From: Deferribacteres bacterium | GTDB lineage: Bacteria > Zhuqueibacterota > Zhuqueibacteria > Zhuqueibacterales > Geothermadaptataceae | Length of the DNA: 64,000 nt | Direction of reading: 5' to 3' | Assembly (NCBI GenBank): GCA_020633655.1 | Contig: JACKDF010000013.1 | Span: 1 to 64,000 of the forward strand | In this document: positions 42,884 to 51,280 of the stretch, in pieces | Numbering within the stretch: position 1 is the stretch's first letter | Layout of the letters: each line of letters begins with the position of its first letter | The notes under the pieces: model-generated | Told to the model about the DNA's origin: nothing | Seen by the model: only the letters and a program-made list of their open reading frames with translations | The model's database searches: none | Position numbers and translations under genes: made by a program

Positions 42884-43819
42884 ATGATGAGCACAAAAAT
42901 AAAAATGAGTATTCGATTCATTCTCTATTCCATTCTCATATCAGGCTGCGAGACGATCGTCGATGTTGACCTGCCGGAATATAATCCCATGCTGGTTGTC
43001 AATTGCGCGTTCTCCCCTGATTACGAATGGTCGGTGCGCGTAAACCACAGTATTGGTGTTCTCGACACGAGTGCAATCGAACCAATTAAAAATGCGACGG
43101 TAGAAATCGCCAGTGATGACGGGCAACGACTCCTGCTGTCGCGCAATGACAATGGCTATTATTACAATCCTGCACTGCCCTATCCGGAAGCCAATAAAAC
43201 CTACACTGTACATGTTTCTGCACCGGGATATACCGATGTTTCAGCGAGCAGCGCTATTCCAATTGCCACTCAAATTGATTCTATCAGAACGCGGTGGTTA
43301 AATTATGCCGGTTCCAAAGAACTGGAGCTGACTATATATTTAACTGATCCCATAGACATCGATAACTATTACCAGCTTTCCATTCTGGAAGTCTATATCT
43401 ATGAAGGATATGGCATTTACATGGACTATGACAGCGACGACTTGATATTCGGCAATTCAGGTGGAACAACCTTTACCGACGACCTTATTTCAGGAAAATC
43501 CTACGGCATCAAGGTCGGATTGGAGGCATGGCAAGTGGATTCTGGTGTGCTGCAAATCAACTTGCTCAGCGCCAGTGAAGACTTCTATAAATATTACACG
43601 TCCTACCGGCAGTACGAAGATACGGACGAAAATCCATTTGCTGAACCAGTGTTTGTGCATAGCAATATCGAAAATGGGTTGGGAATTTTCGCCGGATTTA
43701 ATACGACAAGCCGGCGTTTTTATGTTCCCGGTTATGCGACGATGTCGGAATCCTTTAAATCAGTCCCTGTAAAAACGTCACCGCAACCTTCTCCGACCAG
43801 TATTCTTTTTCCTGATTGA
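42884..43819 (+). CDS. DUF4249 lipoprotein, partner of the TonB receptor
   Basis: A 311-residue protein with a lipobox (ILISGC) and the DUF4249 beta-rich pattern (VDVDLPEYNPMLVVNC near the start, PYPEANKTYTVHVSAPGY in the middle, GLGIFAGFNTTSRR near the end). It probably sits on the outer membrane beside the upstream receptor. Two adjacent ATG codons (42884, 42887) are possible starts. Its 3' end overlaps the convergent alpha/beta-hydrolase gene by 65 bp, so one of the two may be a little shorter in reality, though both frames are intact. Confidence 0.88.
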   Translation: MMSTKIKMSIRFILYSILISGCETIVDVDLPEYNPMLVVNCAFSPDYEWSVRVNHSIGVLDTSAIEPIKNATVEIASDDGQRLLLSRNDNGYYYNPALPYPEANKTYTVHVSAPGYTDVSASSAIPIATQIDSIRTRWLNYAGSKELELTIYLTDPIDIDNYYQLSILEVYIYEGYGIYMDYDSDDLIFGNSGGTTFTDDLISGKSYGIKVGLEAWQVDSGVLQINLLSASEDFYKYYTSYRQYEDTDENPFAEPVFVHSNIENGLGIFAGFNTTSRRFYVPGYATMSESFKSVPVKTSPQPSPTSILFPD

Positions 43820-44750
43820 ATTGCACGAAGCCAACATGGCCACCATGTTTCGGTTGCAGCAGAGTGAAAAATGGATTTTCTTCCGCTTCTGCTACCGGAT
43901 AACATGCCGGAGCTAAAAACGGGTCATCCTGTGCATTAACCAGCAAAGTTGGAACAGTAATTCGCGGGATGTAAGGCTTTGAGCTTGCCTTGCGCCAATA
44001 ATCAAGCGCATCACGGAACCCCCAATACGGGGCAACGTAGCGATCATCGAATTGGGCAAAAGAATTTATTCGCGAATAACCTGCATCGTCAATTTTTCCG
44101 GGGAATTTTTCCATCTTCCATTTTATTTTTTTGTGCAAATGATTTAGAAATCGCCGCATATAAAGTTTGTTTTGCCATTTGGCCAACTCGACAGCGCCGG
44201 ATTCCAGATCACATGGAACAGAAAAGACAACACAACCGTACATACGCGCATCAAGCTTTGTTTCCTGTTGCCCCAAATACATAAGACTCATATTTCCCCC
44301 CATACTGAATCCCACAAGTGCCAATTCATCATACAATCCACTCGCGAGTACATGTTCGCAAACGGTGTGCACATCCTGCCAGCGACCGCTGTGGTAAGCA
44401 TAAACCTGATTGTTCGGTTCACCACTGCAACTGCGGAAATTCCATGCAACTGCATCCCAGCCAGCTTTATTGAATGCGTGCACCATGCCAACGATATATG
44501 GCCGTTCTGTGCTGCCCTCCAAACCATGGGAAATGACGACTGCACGTCGCGCCCCAACAGACGACCAATCCAGATCGAGGAAATCTTCATCCGGTGTTGG
44601 AATACGCTCCCGGCGGTATTCCGGCAAAGGCAATTTTCGAAAAAGGGATGGATAAATCGTAAGCAGATGGCCATTTGCCAACAATTGTGGCGGTTCATAA
44701 GTCATATTTTGTACCGCCTGCCCACTATCCTTAATCACTGACACTTCCAT
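43755..44750 (-). CDS. YheT-like alpha/beta hydrolase
   Basis: A 331-residue alpha/beta-hydrolase with the YheT/ABHD1-3 signature. It opens with YEPPQLLANGHLLTIYPSLF, has the oxyanion VISHGLEGS, the nucleophile elbow GFSMGG (S149), the acid in AQDDPF and the catalytic His in KHGGHVGF. GGAGG precedes the ATG. The natural substrate of this family in bacteria is unclear; esterase activity is expected. The C-terminus overlaps the end of the DUF4249 gene on the other strand. Confidence 0.9.
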   Translation of the reverse strand: MEVSVIKDSGQAVQNMTYEPPQLLANGHLLTIYPSLFRKLPLPEYRRERIPTPDEDFLDLDWSSVGARRAVVISHGLEGSTERPYIVGMVHAFNKAGWDAVAWNFRSCSGEPNNQVYAYHSGRWQDVHTVCEHVLASGLYDELALVGFSMGGNMSLMYLGQQETKLDARMYGCVVFSVPCDLESGAVELAKWQNKLYMRRFLNHLHKKIKWKMEKFPGKIDDAGYSRINSFAQFDDRYVAPYWGFRDALDYWRKASSKPYIPRITVPTLLVNAQDDPFLAPACYPVAEAEENPFFTLLQPKHGGHVGFVQFNQEKEYWSEKVAVTFLQGLI

Positions 44751-44767
44751 TCACTTTCCTCCATATA

Positions 44768-44852
44768 CCCTGCTTTATTCATGTGGTGCCGAGAATTGGT
44801 GGTGGCCAGGGGGTATCCCCCGTCCAATACTGGTAGTTACGAATAAAGCAGG
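44768..44852 (-). repeat. Dispersed 85-bp repeat, copy B, with terminal inverted repeats
   Basis: CCTGCTTTATTC (44769-44780) and GAATAAAGCAGG (44841-44852) are perfect inverted ends. The interior, read on the minus strand, matches copy A at 28096-28180 (ACCAGTATTGGACGGGGGAT against ACCAGGATTGGATGGAGGAT). It lies just upstream of the YheT-like gene. Confidence 0.6.
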
Positions 44853-45000
44853 ATAGATTTGCTCTTAAAAATAATTTAGCGCAACGATAGCCACGCATAC
44901 ACCCAATAAAAAGATGTTGGATAAGAAAAGCTATATTTTTATGTTAATCAATCGCCATATTTTCAAATTTCGAATTCACAATAAAATGTGAGAAGGGTCT

Positions 45001-45720
45001 ATGAGAAGGATTTCCGATCTATTGTCTTACATCCACCTCGGGCTGATATTCATTCCGTTATTTAGTCTTGCGACTGTGTTCTTTGGATCCCTTGCAGTCG
45101 TCCTTTCCCTGTTAGTAAATCCGGTTGTGGGAAGCCGGATAGCAGGGACACTCTGGGCACGAGTTAGCATGTGGCTTACGTTTTCACGAGTTGAAGTTCT
45201 CGGAAGAGAAAAAATTGACCCCCTGCAATCCTATGTAGTTGTTGCCAATCACCCAAGCGCCTTTGATATTTTTCTAATTTATGGCCGTCTCGGTCTCGAT
45301 TTTAAATGGGTAATGAAGAAAGAGGTCAGAAACTACCCGGTTATTGGCTACGCATGCGAAAAATTAGAGCACATTTTTATTGATCGCTCCAATACCGAGA
45401 TTGCCATTGAAACATTGCATGCAGCGGAGTCAAAAATAAAAAATGGGGTTTCTGTCATGTTTTTCCCCGAGGGCACGCGCCACGCGAGGATCGGTCAATT
45501 TAAAAAAGGCGCCTTTCGTATGGCAATGGATTTAAGTCTTCCCGTCCTGCCGGTGACTATCGTGGGTTCGGAAAAAATTATTCCACCGAAATCCATAAAA
45601 ATTAAGCCGGGGCATGCCCAGTTAATTTTTCATGATCCTATTGAGACAAAAAAATACAATAACCTGCGTGATCTTGTTCAAAACAGCCATGATATCGTTA
45701 TGTCACCCCTGGTGAAATAA
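45001..45720 (+). CDS. plsC: 1-acyl-sn-glycerol-3-phosphate acyltransferase (PlsC family)
   Basis: A 239-residue membrane-associated acyltransferase. H84-x4-D89 in NHPSAFDIF is the catalytic pair and FFPEGTR (154-160) binds the glycerol phosphate. An N-terminal hydrophobic hairpin (LGLIFIPLFSLATVFFGSLA) anchors it in the inner membrane. It makes phosphatidic acid in phospholipid synthesis. The gene is alone; GAGAAGG precedes the ATG. Confidence 0.93.
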   Translation: MRRISDLLSYIHLGLIFIPLFSLATVFFGSLAVVLSLLVNPVVGSRIAGTLWARVSMWLTFSRVEVLGREKIDPLQSYVVVANHPSAFDIFLIYGRLGLDFKWVMKKEVRNYPVIGYACEKLEHIFIDRSNTEIAIETLHAAESKIKNGVSVMFFPEGTRHARIGQFKKGAFRMAMDLSLPVLPVTIVGSEKIIPPKSIKIKPGHAQLIFHDPIETKKYNNLRDLVQNSHDIVMSPLVK

Positions 45721-45940
45721 CCTGGCAGGGGCAAAATACAATCCATTTGCAAGCAGGATTTGAACTCAAAAACAGGATTATCCCTATCTGAACTTTAGCT
45801 TGCAATCTTCGCGCTTCATTGCTACTTTGCAAAGCTGAGATTTCTATTAAAAACAATGGTTGGTGCCCTATCATCCCAACAGGGATATGGGCAAATTTCC
45901 GATTGAAAAATGTTGACTATTCATGCAATAAGGAGGTATC

Positions 45941-47392
45941 ATGACGTTCGTTTCGGATTTTGAACCGAAAATACTATGGCAGTATTTCGACAAAATTCTC
46001 ACCATCCCGCGTGGCTCGAAAAGTGAAGGTAAAATCAGAGAATATATTATATCCGTTGCCGAAAAAAATGGAAGAGATTACGTACAAGATGCTGTCGGCA
46101 ATCTCGTCATTCGCAAGCCTGGGACTGCGGGTCATGAGAACGCTGCAGGGGTGATTTTACAAGCTCACATTGACATGGTGAATGAAAAAAACTCAGATGT
46201 TGACTTTGATTTCGATAAAGATGCCATCGTACCTCAGATCGACGGGGATTACCTCAAAGCAACGGGTACGACCCTTGGCGCAGACAACGGCATCGGCGTC
46301 GCAGCGATGCTGGCGATAATGAGTGATAACAGCCTGGAACATGGGCCGCTGGAGCTTCTCTTCACCATCGATGAAGAGACTGGTTTAACTGGTGCGCAAG
46401 GCCTTGGCAATGATCTCCTGAAAGGTCGGCAACTGCTCAACCTCGATACCGAAGAAGAGAACAGCCTGTGTATCGGTTGCGCCGGTGGTGGTGATACACG
46501 CGTCACCGTGGCGATCAAACGGATCGCAAAACCAGCTGGCACAGTTGGCTTGCAATTTAAACTCACCGGTTTAAAAGGTGGGCACTCCGGATGCGACATT
46601 CATATGCAAAAGGGAAATGCGGTTAAGTTAATGGTGCGTGCGCTTTATGCCTGTTCCGAGAAAATGAAATTCAATATCGTAGATATTGCCGGCGGCGACA
46701 AGCATAATGCCATCCCCCGTGAAGCCTTCGCAACCGCCGTCATCGATGCGGGCTCCAAAGATCAATTTGTCGCGAAAATGAAGGCACAAATGGCAGCCAT
46801 CGCCGAAGAGTACAAATCGGTCGAACCAGGTTTTACTTTCCAGGTTGCTGATGCTGAAGTAAGTACAAAAGTACTCGACGATGCAAGCTCACAAATGCTG
46901 CTCAATTTCGCCCAGGCTATGCCCCACGGCGTTATTGCCATGAATTACTTTATCCCAGGTTTAGTCGATACCAGCACCAATTTCGCGAAAATCCGTTTAA
47001 ATGATGATGCTATATTCGTGCTCATGAGTTCACGTAGTGCAATCACTTCCGGCATGAATGCTATCCGTGAACGCATCCATGCCGTCGCCGGGCTGGTAAA
47101 TGGCAGTCTGGAAGAATCGGATGCTTACCCAGGCTGGCAACCCAATATGGACTCACGCCTGTTAAAAATTATGAAAGAACTTTATACGAAAGAAACGGGT
47201 GTCAAACCGGAAGTTGGTGCCATCCATGCTGGATTAGAGTGCGGTATTATTGGTGCAAAATACGACGGAATGGATATGATTTCCTTCGGCCCGCAAATCG
47301 AATTCCCCCACAGCCCGGACGAACGTGTAAAAATCGACACGGTTGGTACTTTTTACAAAATGTTGCTCAAATCGTTGAAAGAATTAGTATAG
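45941..47392 (+). CDS. pepD: Aminoacyl-histidine dipeptidase (PepD, M20 family)
   Basis: A 483-residue M20 dipeptidase. Metal and catalytic residues lie in LQAHIDMVNEK, LGADNGIG, IDEETGLTGAQG and NLDTEEE, and the dimerisation-type lid in LKGGHSGCDIH. Length and motifs fit PepD/beta-alanyl-histidine dipeptidase of Bacteroidetes and enterics, which cleaves Xaa-His dipeptides. A consensus ribosome site (AAGGAGG) precedes the ATG. The hairpin at 47406-47436 follows its stop by 13 bp. Confidence 0.93.
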   Translation: MTFVSDFEPKILWQYFDKILTIPRGSKSEGKIREYIISVAEKNGRDYVQDAVGNLVIRKPGTAGHENAAGVILQAHIDMVNEKNSDVDFDFDKDAIVPQIDGDYLKATGTTLGADNGIGVAAMLAIMSDNSLEHGPLELLFTIDEETGLTGAQGLGNDLLKGRQLLNLDTEEENSLCIGCAGGGDTRVTVAIKRIAKPAGTVGLQFKLTGLKGGHSGCDIHMQKGNAVKLMVRALYACSEKMKFNIVDIAGGDKHNAIPREAFATAVIDAGSKDQFVAKMKAQMAAIAEEYKSVEPGFTFQVADAEVSTKVLDDASSQMLLNFAQAMPHGVIAMNYFIPGLVDTSTNFAKIRLNDDAIFVLMSSRSAITSGMNAIRERIHAVAGLVNGSLEESDAYPGWQPNMDSRLLKIMKELYTKETGVKPEVGAIHAGLECGIIGAKYDGMDMISFGPQIEFPHSPDERVKIDTVGTFYKMLLKSLKELV

Positions 47393-47405
47393 ACGATCCG
47401 ATTAT

Positions 47406-47436
47406 AACCTGCCTGATCACTATTATCAGGCAGGTT
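47406..47436 (+). terminator. Perfect hairpin after pepD, no T-run
   Basis: AACCTGCCTGAT/ATCAGGCAGGTT with a seven-base loop. It is followed by CCCCCTC, so it may terminate poorly by itself or stabilise the 3' end. Confidence 0.6.
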
Positions 47437-47589
47437 CCCCCTCAAATTTCCCCCGCAGTTTTGTGTTATCAAGCACGAAAACTTCTAAACTATTTTTATA
47501 TTACAGCGTAGCAATGCAATGTCCTACTGATCTTTCCTTCGAAACAATTGGAAAACAATATTCTATGCATTTAACGAATCAGGGTGCTT

Positions 47590-48864
47590 ATGGAATTAAA
47601 AAATCCGGTTGAACCGACCTTTAGTGACCGCATTAACCAATTAAATCGGAAAAGTACGCAGCTCTGGCATGCGAGCCGACCCAGCTTCCCAGGTAACTTG
47701 CCTTCTTATTCAGAAAAAGAACAACGTAAAAATGAAGCGCATCTCGAACTATTTTTAAAAAAACTGGATTCCTTTTCCGCCCGGCACGGAAAGAAACTAA
47801 AGACGGTCAATTTAAATAATTCGTTTGGCGATTTAGCAGGTTCAACTTTCGGTTTTAAAGAAGAATGGCTGGCCATTCTGCAGTCACCACAGATGAAAAG
47901 GGCGAACTCGGATTTCTTTCTCGAGGCCCGTCGCTTTGATGCCGAATTGAGGGATGAAGAAATTTTGCAAGCTGCACGCAATGCATGGGTGATGAATGGC
48001 TTGCAATATCTTTTCGCGCTGGAGGTCAAATTAACCCCATCAATTCTCGCTTACAGTCTACTCTATCCCTACACCGACAATTTCCTCGATGATCCATCTA
48101 TACCCCTCGCGGCGAAATTGAATTTTGCTGATCGACTTGGAAGTAAATTGAACGGGGAAGAAATAACACCAGAAAACCGTCACGAGACGATGATTTTTCG
48201 ACTTATAGATATGATTGAGGGAGAATTCAACCGATGGAAATTTCCACAAGTCTTCGAGAGTTTGCGAGCCATCCACGAAGCGCAAATTCAAAGTCTAAAA
48301 CTTTTGCATGGAAATCAATCTCTCCCAAGTGAAGTGATTCAAGAACTTGTCTTTATAAAAGGTGGCACCAGTGTGCTTGCGGATGGATTCCTTGTTGCCG
48401 GAGAAATGTCGGCAAGTCAGGCACAATTAATATACGATTACGGTGTCTATCTTCAATTGATCGATGATATGCAGGATGTACAGGAAGACTGCGAGACCGG
48501 TTTGAATACCATCCCAAGCCTTCTTGCAAAATTACAGAAACTGGATAGTTACCTACACCAGCTGTTTGCTTTCGGGAAAAATGTCTTATTCCAGGCCCAC
48601 AGGTGCAACTTCTTTAATTCAAATTCCTTTATCGATCTTATTCAACATAGTACACACCTGCTCCTGATCGAAGCTGCAGGATTGTCCCCAGAAAAATACT
48701 CAAAACAGTTTATCAAAGAAACAGAGCAATTTTCCCCGTTCCACTTCGATTTTTTACGCAGCTACCGCAGCCGAAATCTCACCGAACGCATCTCATTTCA
48801 GCACATTCTTGCTTCCCTGGACGAGGAGGCGCAACTCGCCAAAGATACAACATCTTTAGGTTAA
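47590..48864 (+). CDS. Class 1 isoprenoid synthase-like protein
   Basis: A 424-residue all-helical protein from the ATG at 47590 (AGGG before it; a GTG six bases upstream is also in frame). Two aspartate-rich motifs are seen: DNFLDDP near residue 164 and DDMQDVQED near residue 297. They fit the Mg-diphosphate sites of class I isoprenoid synthases, but they are not the standard DDxxD pair of polyprenyl synthases. An extended N-terminal region has no clear match. The usual product-length and partner information is missing, so it could be a terpene cyclase-like enzyme or a prenyl synthase relative. Confidence 0.65.
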   Translation: MELKNPVEPTFSDRINQLNRKSTQLWHASRPSFPGNLPSYSEKEQRKNEAHLELFLKKLDSFSARHGKKLKTVNLNNSFGDLAGSTFGFKEEWLAILQSPQMKRANSDFFLEARRFDAELRDEEILQAARNAWVMNGLQYLFALEVKLTPSILAYSLLYPYTDNFLDDPSIPLAAKLNFADRLGSKLNGEEITPENRHETMIFRLIDMIEGEFNRWKFPQVFESLRAIHEAQIQSLKLLHGNQSLPSEVIQELVFIKGGTSVLADGFLVAGEMSASQAQLIYDYGVYLQLIDDMQDVQEDCETGLNTIPSLLAKLQKLDSYLHQLFAFGKNVLFQAHRCNFFNSNSFIDLIQHSTHLLLIEAAGLSPEKYSKQFIKETEQFSPFHFDFLRSYRSRNLTERISFQHILASLDEEAQLAKDTTSLG

Positions 48865-49206
48865 AATGAGAGTTTTGTCTCTTTGGGATGCTCTGTCGAC
48901 CTTAAAAGGCTAAAGCCTTCACTACGTACTTATTCAAATCGCAAATAGAATAAATTCCTGTGCTGAATACAAATGATAGCTTACCGCCATGTTTGAACTT
49001 GCACCAAATTAAACGATAAAAGAATCCAGCAAAAATCCGATAGATATATAACAAAGGTTCTTCATCAAATTTCTTCGATTGGCTCCAGGATGGGGTTTTA
49101 ATCCAACTTTTAAATTATAATTTTCTCAGGCCTATTCGCAGAAGGAAAGCTCAACCGGCCTTAAGTTCTGTCACGAATATTGATTTTAAAAGTGAAGGGA
49201 GTCACA
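48865..49206. other. Intergenic region, nothing recognised
   Basis: About 340 bp, AT-rich, without supported ORF, RNA or terminator hairpin. Confidence 0.5.
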
Positions 49207-50217
49207 ATGAAAATCAATCAATCGAACCTGCAGCTCAACAGTACCTACAACTATCAGCATCAAATCATCCAGCAAGAAACTCTTGAAATCAACAAAACTC
49301 CAATAGCGGATAAACAGAAGGAAATTCCCCACGATCGCCACGAGGTAAATTCAACAAATCAATCAGAGCAAAACGAATATGCTGATCCTTTTGGCATTTT
49401 TCATCGCATGCGCAATTTAAAATTTATGCTGGTGAAAATGTTCATCGAACGGATGACAGGCAAAGAAATCGATTTGCTTGATCCGAAAAGCTTTGAGGAG
49501 AAACCAAAGGACGAAACACAGGAAACAGCAGCAACAAACCAGGAAGAAGTGGGTTTTGGACTCCATTACACCGCAACAACCCGAGAATATGAATCCGAGA
49601 ACATGCAATTTTCAATGCAAGCACAAATCGAAACGGCCGATGGAGAAAAAGTTCAAATTGATTTGCAATTCAGCATGAGTCGCGAATTTATGCGGGAAAA
49701 TGCCTTTGAATTTCAGGCTGGAAGCCAACTGACCGATCCTATGGTGGCGCATTACAACGGAACTGCTGCCGAGTTGCGTAGCCAGCGATTCGAATTTGAT
49801 ATCAACAGCGATGGCATCAACGAATTCATTCCTTTTGCCTCCGCTGGCAGCGGATTTCTCGCCGTTGACAAAAATGGCGACGGACGAATAAACGATGGTT
49901 CTGAACTCTTCGGTGCCACAAGCGGCGATGGTTTTGCGGAGTTGAGTATATATGATGATGATCAAAACGGATGGATCGATGAAAATGATGCTGTTTTTAG
50001 CGATTTACGTGTGTGGTCGAAAAATGCTGCTGGTGAGGATTATCTGCGTTCTCTACGTGAACTCGGCATCGGTGCCATTGCCCTGGATTCTGTTGCCACA
50101 CCGTTCACTCTCAAAGACGCACAAAACAACGTGCAGGCGCAGGTTCGCAGGACAGGTTTTTTTCTTCGGGAAGATTTTTCAGCAGGTGTAGTGCAGCAGA
50201 TTGATCTCGCGGTATGA
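49207..50217 (+). CDS. Protein with C-terminal EF-hand-like calcium loops, unknown function
   Basis: A 336-residue protein started at the ATG at 49207, preceded by GAAGGGAG; the frame upstream is short and weak. The N-terminal half is Gln/Asn/Glu-rich and mostly helical. The C-terminal half contains acidic loops DINSDGINEF, DKNGDGRINDGSELFG and DDDQNGWIDENDAVF, a calcium-binding pattern often found at the C-end of RTX-like and VCBS-like proteins, followed by LRVW and LRELGIGAIAL. There is no signal peptide, so it may leave the cell by a non-Sec route or stay inside. Not recognised as a named family. Confidence 0.65.
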   Translation: MKINQSNLQLNSTYNYQHQIIQQETLEINKTPIADKQKEIPHDRHEVNSTNQSEQNEYADPFGIFHRMRNLKFMLVKMFIERMTGKEIDLLDPKSFEEKPKDETQETAATNQEEVGFGLHYTATTREYESENMQFSMQAQIETADGEKVQIDLQFSMSREFMRENAFEFQAGSQLTDPMVAHYNGTAAELRSQRFEFDINSDGINEFIPFASAGSGFLAVDKNGDGRINDGSELFGATSGDGFAELSIYDDDQNGWIDENDAVFSDLRVWSKNAAGEDYLRSLRELGIGAIALDSVATPFTLKDAQNNVQAQVRRTGFFLREDFSAGVVQQIDLAV

Positions 50218-50223
50218 AAAGTA

Positions 50224-50261
50224 AAGCGCCCCGGAAACAGGATGGGATTTCCGAGGCGCTT
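50224..50261. terminator. Hairpin between convergent genes
   Basis: AAGCGCC-CCGGAAA and TTTCCG-AGGCGCTT pair, with one mismatch. No T-run follows on the plus strand; it lies 29 bp from the end of the minus-strand HmuY gene, so it may serve both directions. Confidence 0.55.
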
Positions 50262-50290
50262 GAGGAGATTGAATTGTTTATGAGTATATT

Positions 50291-51256
50291 TTATTTTTCG
50301 TATTCAAAGCTGAAAAATCCGGATACCCCATCTTCGTTGTAATAATTGGTGATGTGAAATTTCACTCTTTCTTCTGAAGTCGTTTGAATAACGTACGTCA
50401 ATTCTTTGCTGATGACGCGATGTGTATTGGAATCGTAATCAAACCAATCGGCGCCAATCGTCATCGCCTTCGGTGTATCTGCCTGCAAGCCGGTAATAGC
50501 CTCTTTATCGACTGCCGCAAATTCCTGATCTGTGACGACCGCCCCCAGCACACCTTCCTCAGAATTTAAAAGAATTGCCGGAAAACTCATGGAAAAGCCG
50601 GCCTCTGGCACAAAGGTTTCAATTATACATAATTTGATATCCCACTTCGCTGGTGCAACAACACCGTCGGCGAACGAGAAAAATGTTTCTTCGGTGTCAG
50701 AGCCAGCAGGAACATCGACTGTCAATTCACCTGAAAAGGATTTGCTGGCTGCATCCCATGTTGCGTAAGCCACGGTGTATTTTGCTTCGGTGGAATTATA
50801 ATTGGCAACCTGAAATTTTACAATCGAACCTGTTGCCGATTTCACTACATAAACGTTTGATTTTGCCGAAAGCGTGTGCGTTTGAAAATCATAATTATAC
50901 CAGCTATCCCCTGCGATGGATGAATCCACATCCACTGCGAATGCTGCCTCATCAACAGAGTCGACATCTGCCAGGGCGGCATTTTCCACATTGTAAATTT
51001 TCACTTTGTCGGTACCCAACATTTCTGGATTCGTGTAAAATTCAGGGCTGCGGTTATAGGTGCCAAATTTCAAATCATAAACCGGGACGATATCATCCTG
51101 TGAAAAGTTATAATACACGGCACCATCCTTAATATTGGAGGTCTGCACAGTTGGGTATTCTGAATCATTGTTGCTCACAGGATTTTTATCTTTTTCACAG
51201 GCAAAGAAAAATGTGATAGCAATCAACAGGACCATTGTATTTCTGAATAAATTCAT
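50291..51256 (-). CDS. HmuY-like heme-binding lipoprotein, two-domain
   Basis: A 321-residue lipoprotein with the lipid-attached Cys at 20 (TFFFAC). Two similar halves each contain the HmuY pattern of DSWYNYDFQTHTLSAKSNVYVV / DWFDYDSNTHRVISKELTYVI-type strands (shortened here) and VKFQVANY / VKFHITNYYN. HmuY binds heme at the cell surface and delivers it to a TonB receptor. It lies 24 bp after such a receptor gene on the same strand, which supports the role. Ribosome site AAGGAG precedes the ATG. Confidence 0.85.
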   Translation of the reverse strand: MNLFRNTMVLLIAITFFFACEKDKNPVSNNDSEYPTVQTSNIKDGAVYYNFSQDDIVPVYDLKFGTYNRSPEFYTNPEMLGTDKVKIYNVENAALADVDSVDEAAFAVDVDSSIAGDSWYNYDFQTHTLSAKSNVYVVKSATGSIVKFQVANYNSTEAKYTVAYATWDAASKSFSGELTVDVPAGSDTEETFFSFADGVVAPAKWDIKLCIIETFVPEAGFSMSFPAILLNSEEGVLGAVVTDQEFAAVDKEAITGLQADTPKAMTIGADWFDYDSNTHRVISKELTYVIQTTSEERVKFHITNYYNEDGVSGFFSFEYEK

Positions 51257-51280
51257 CAGGTAACTCCTTCAAAAAACGTA

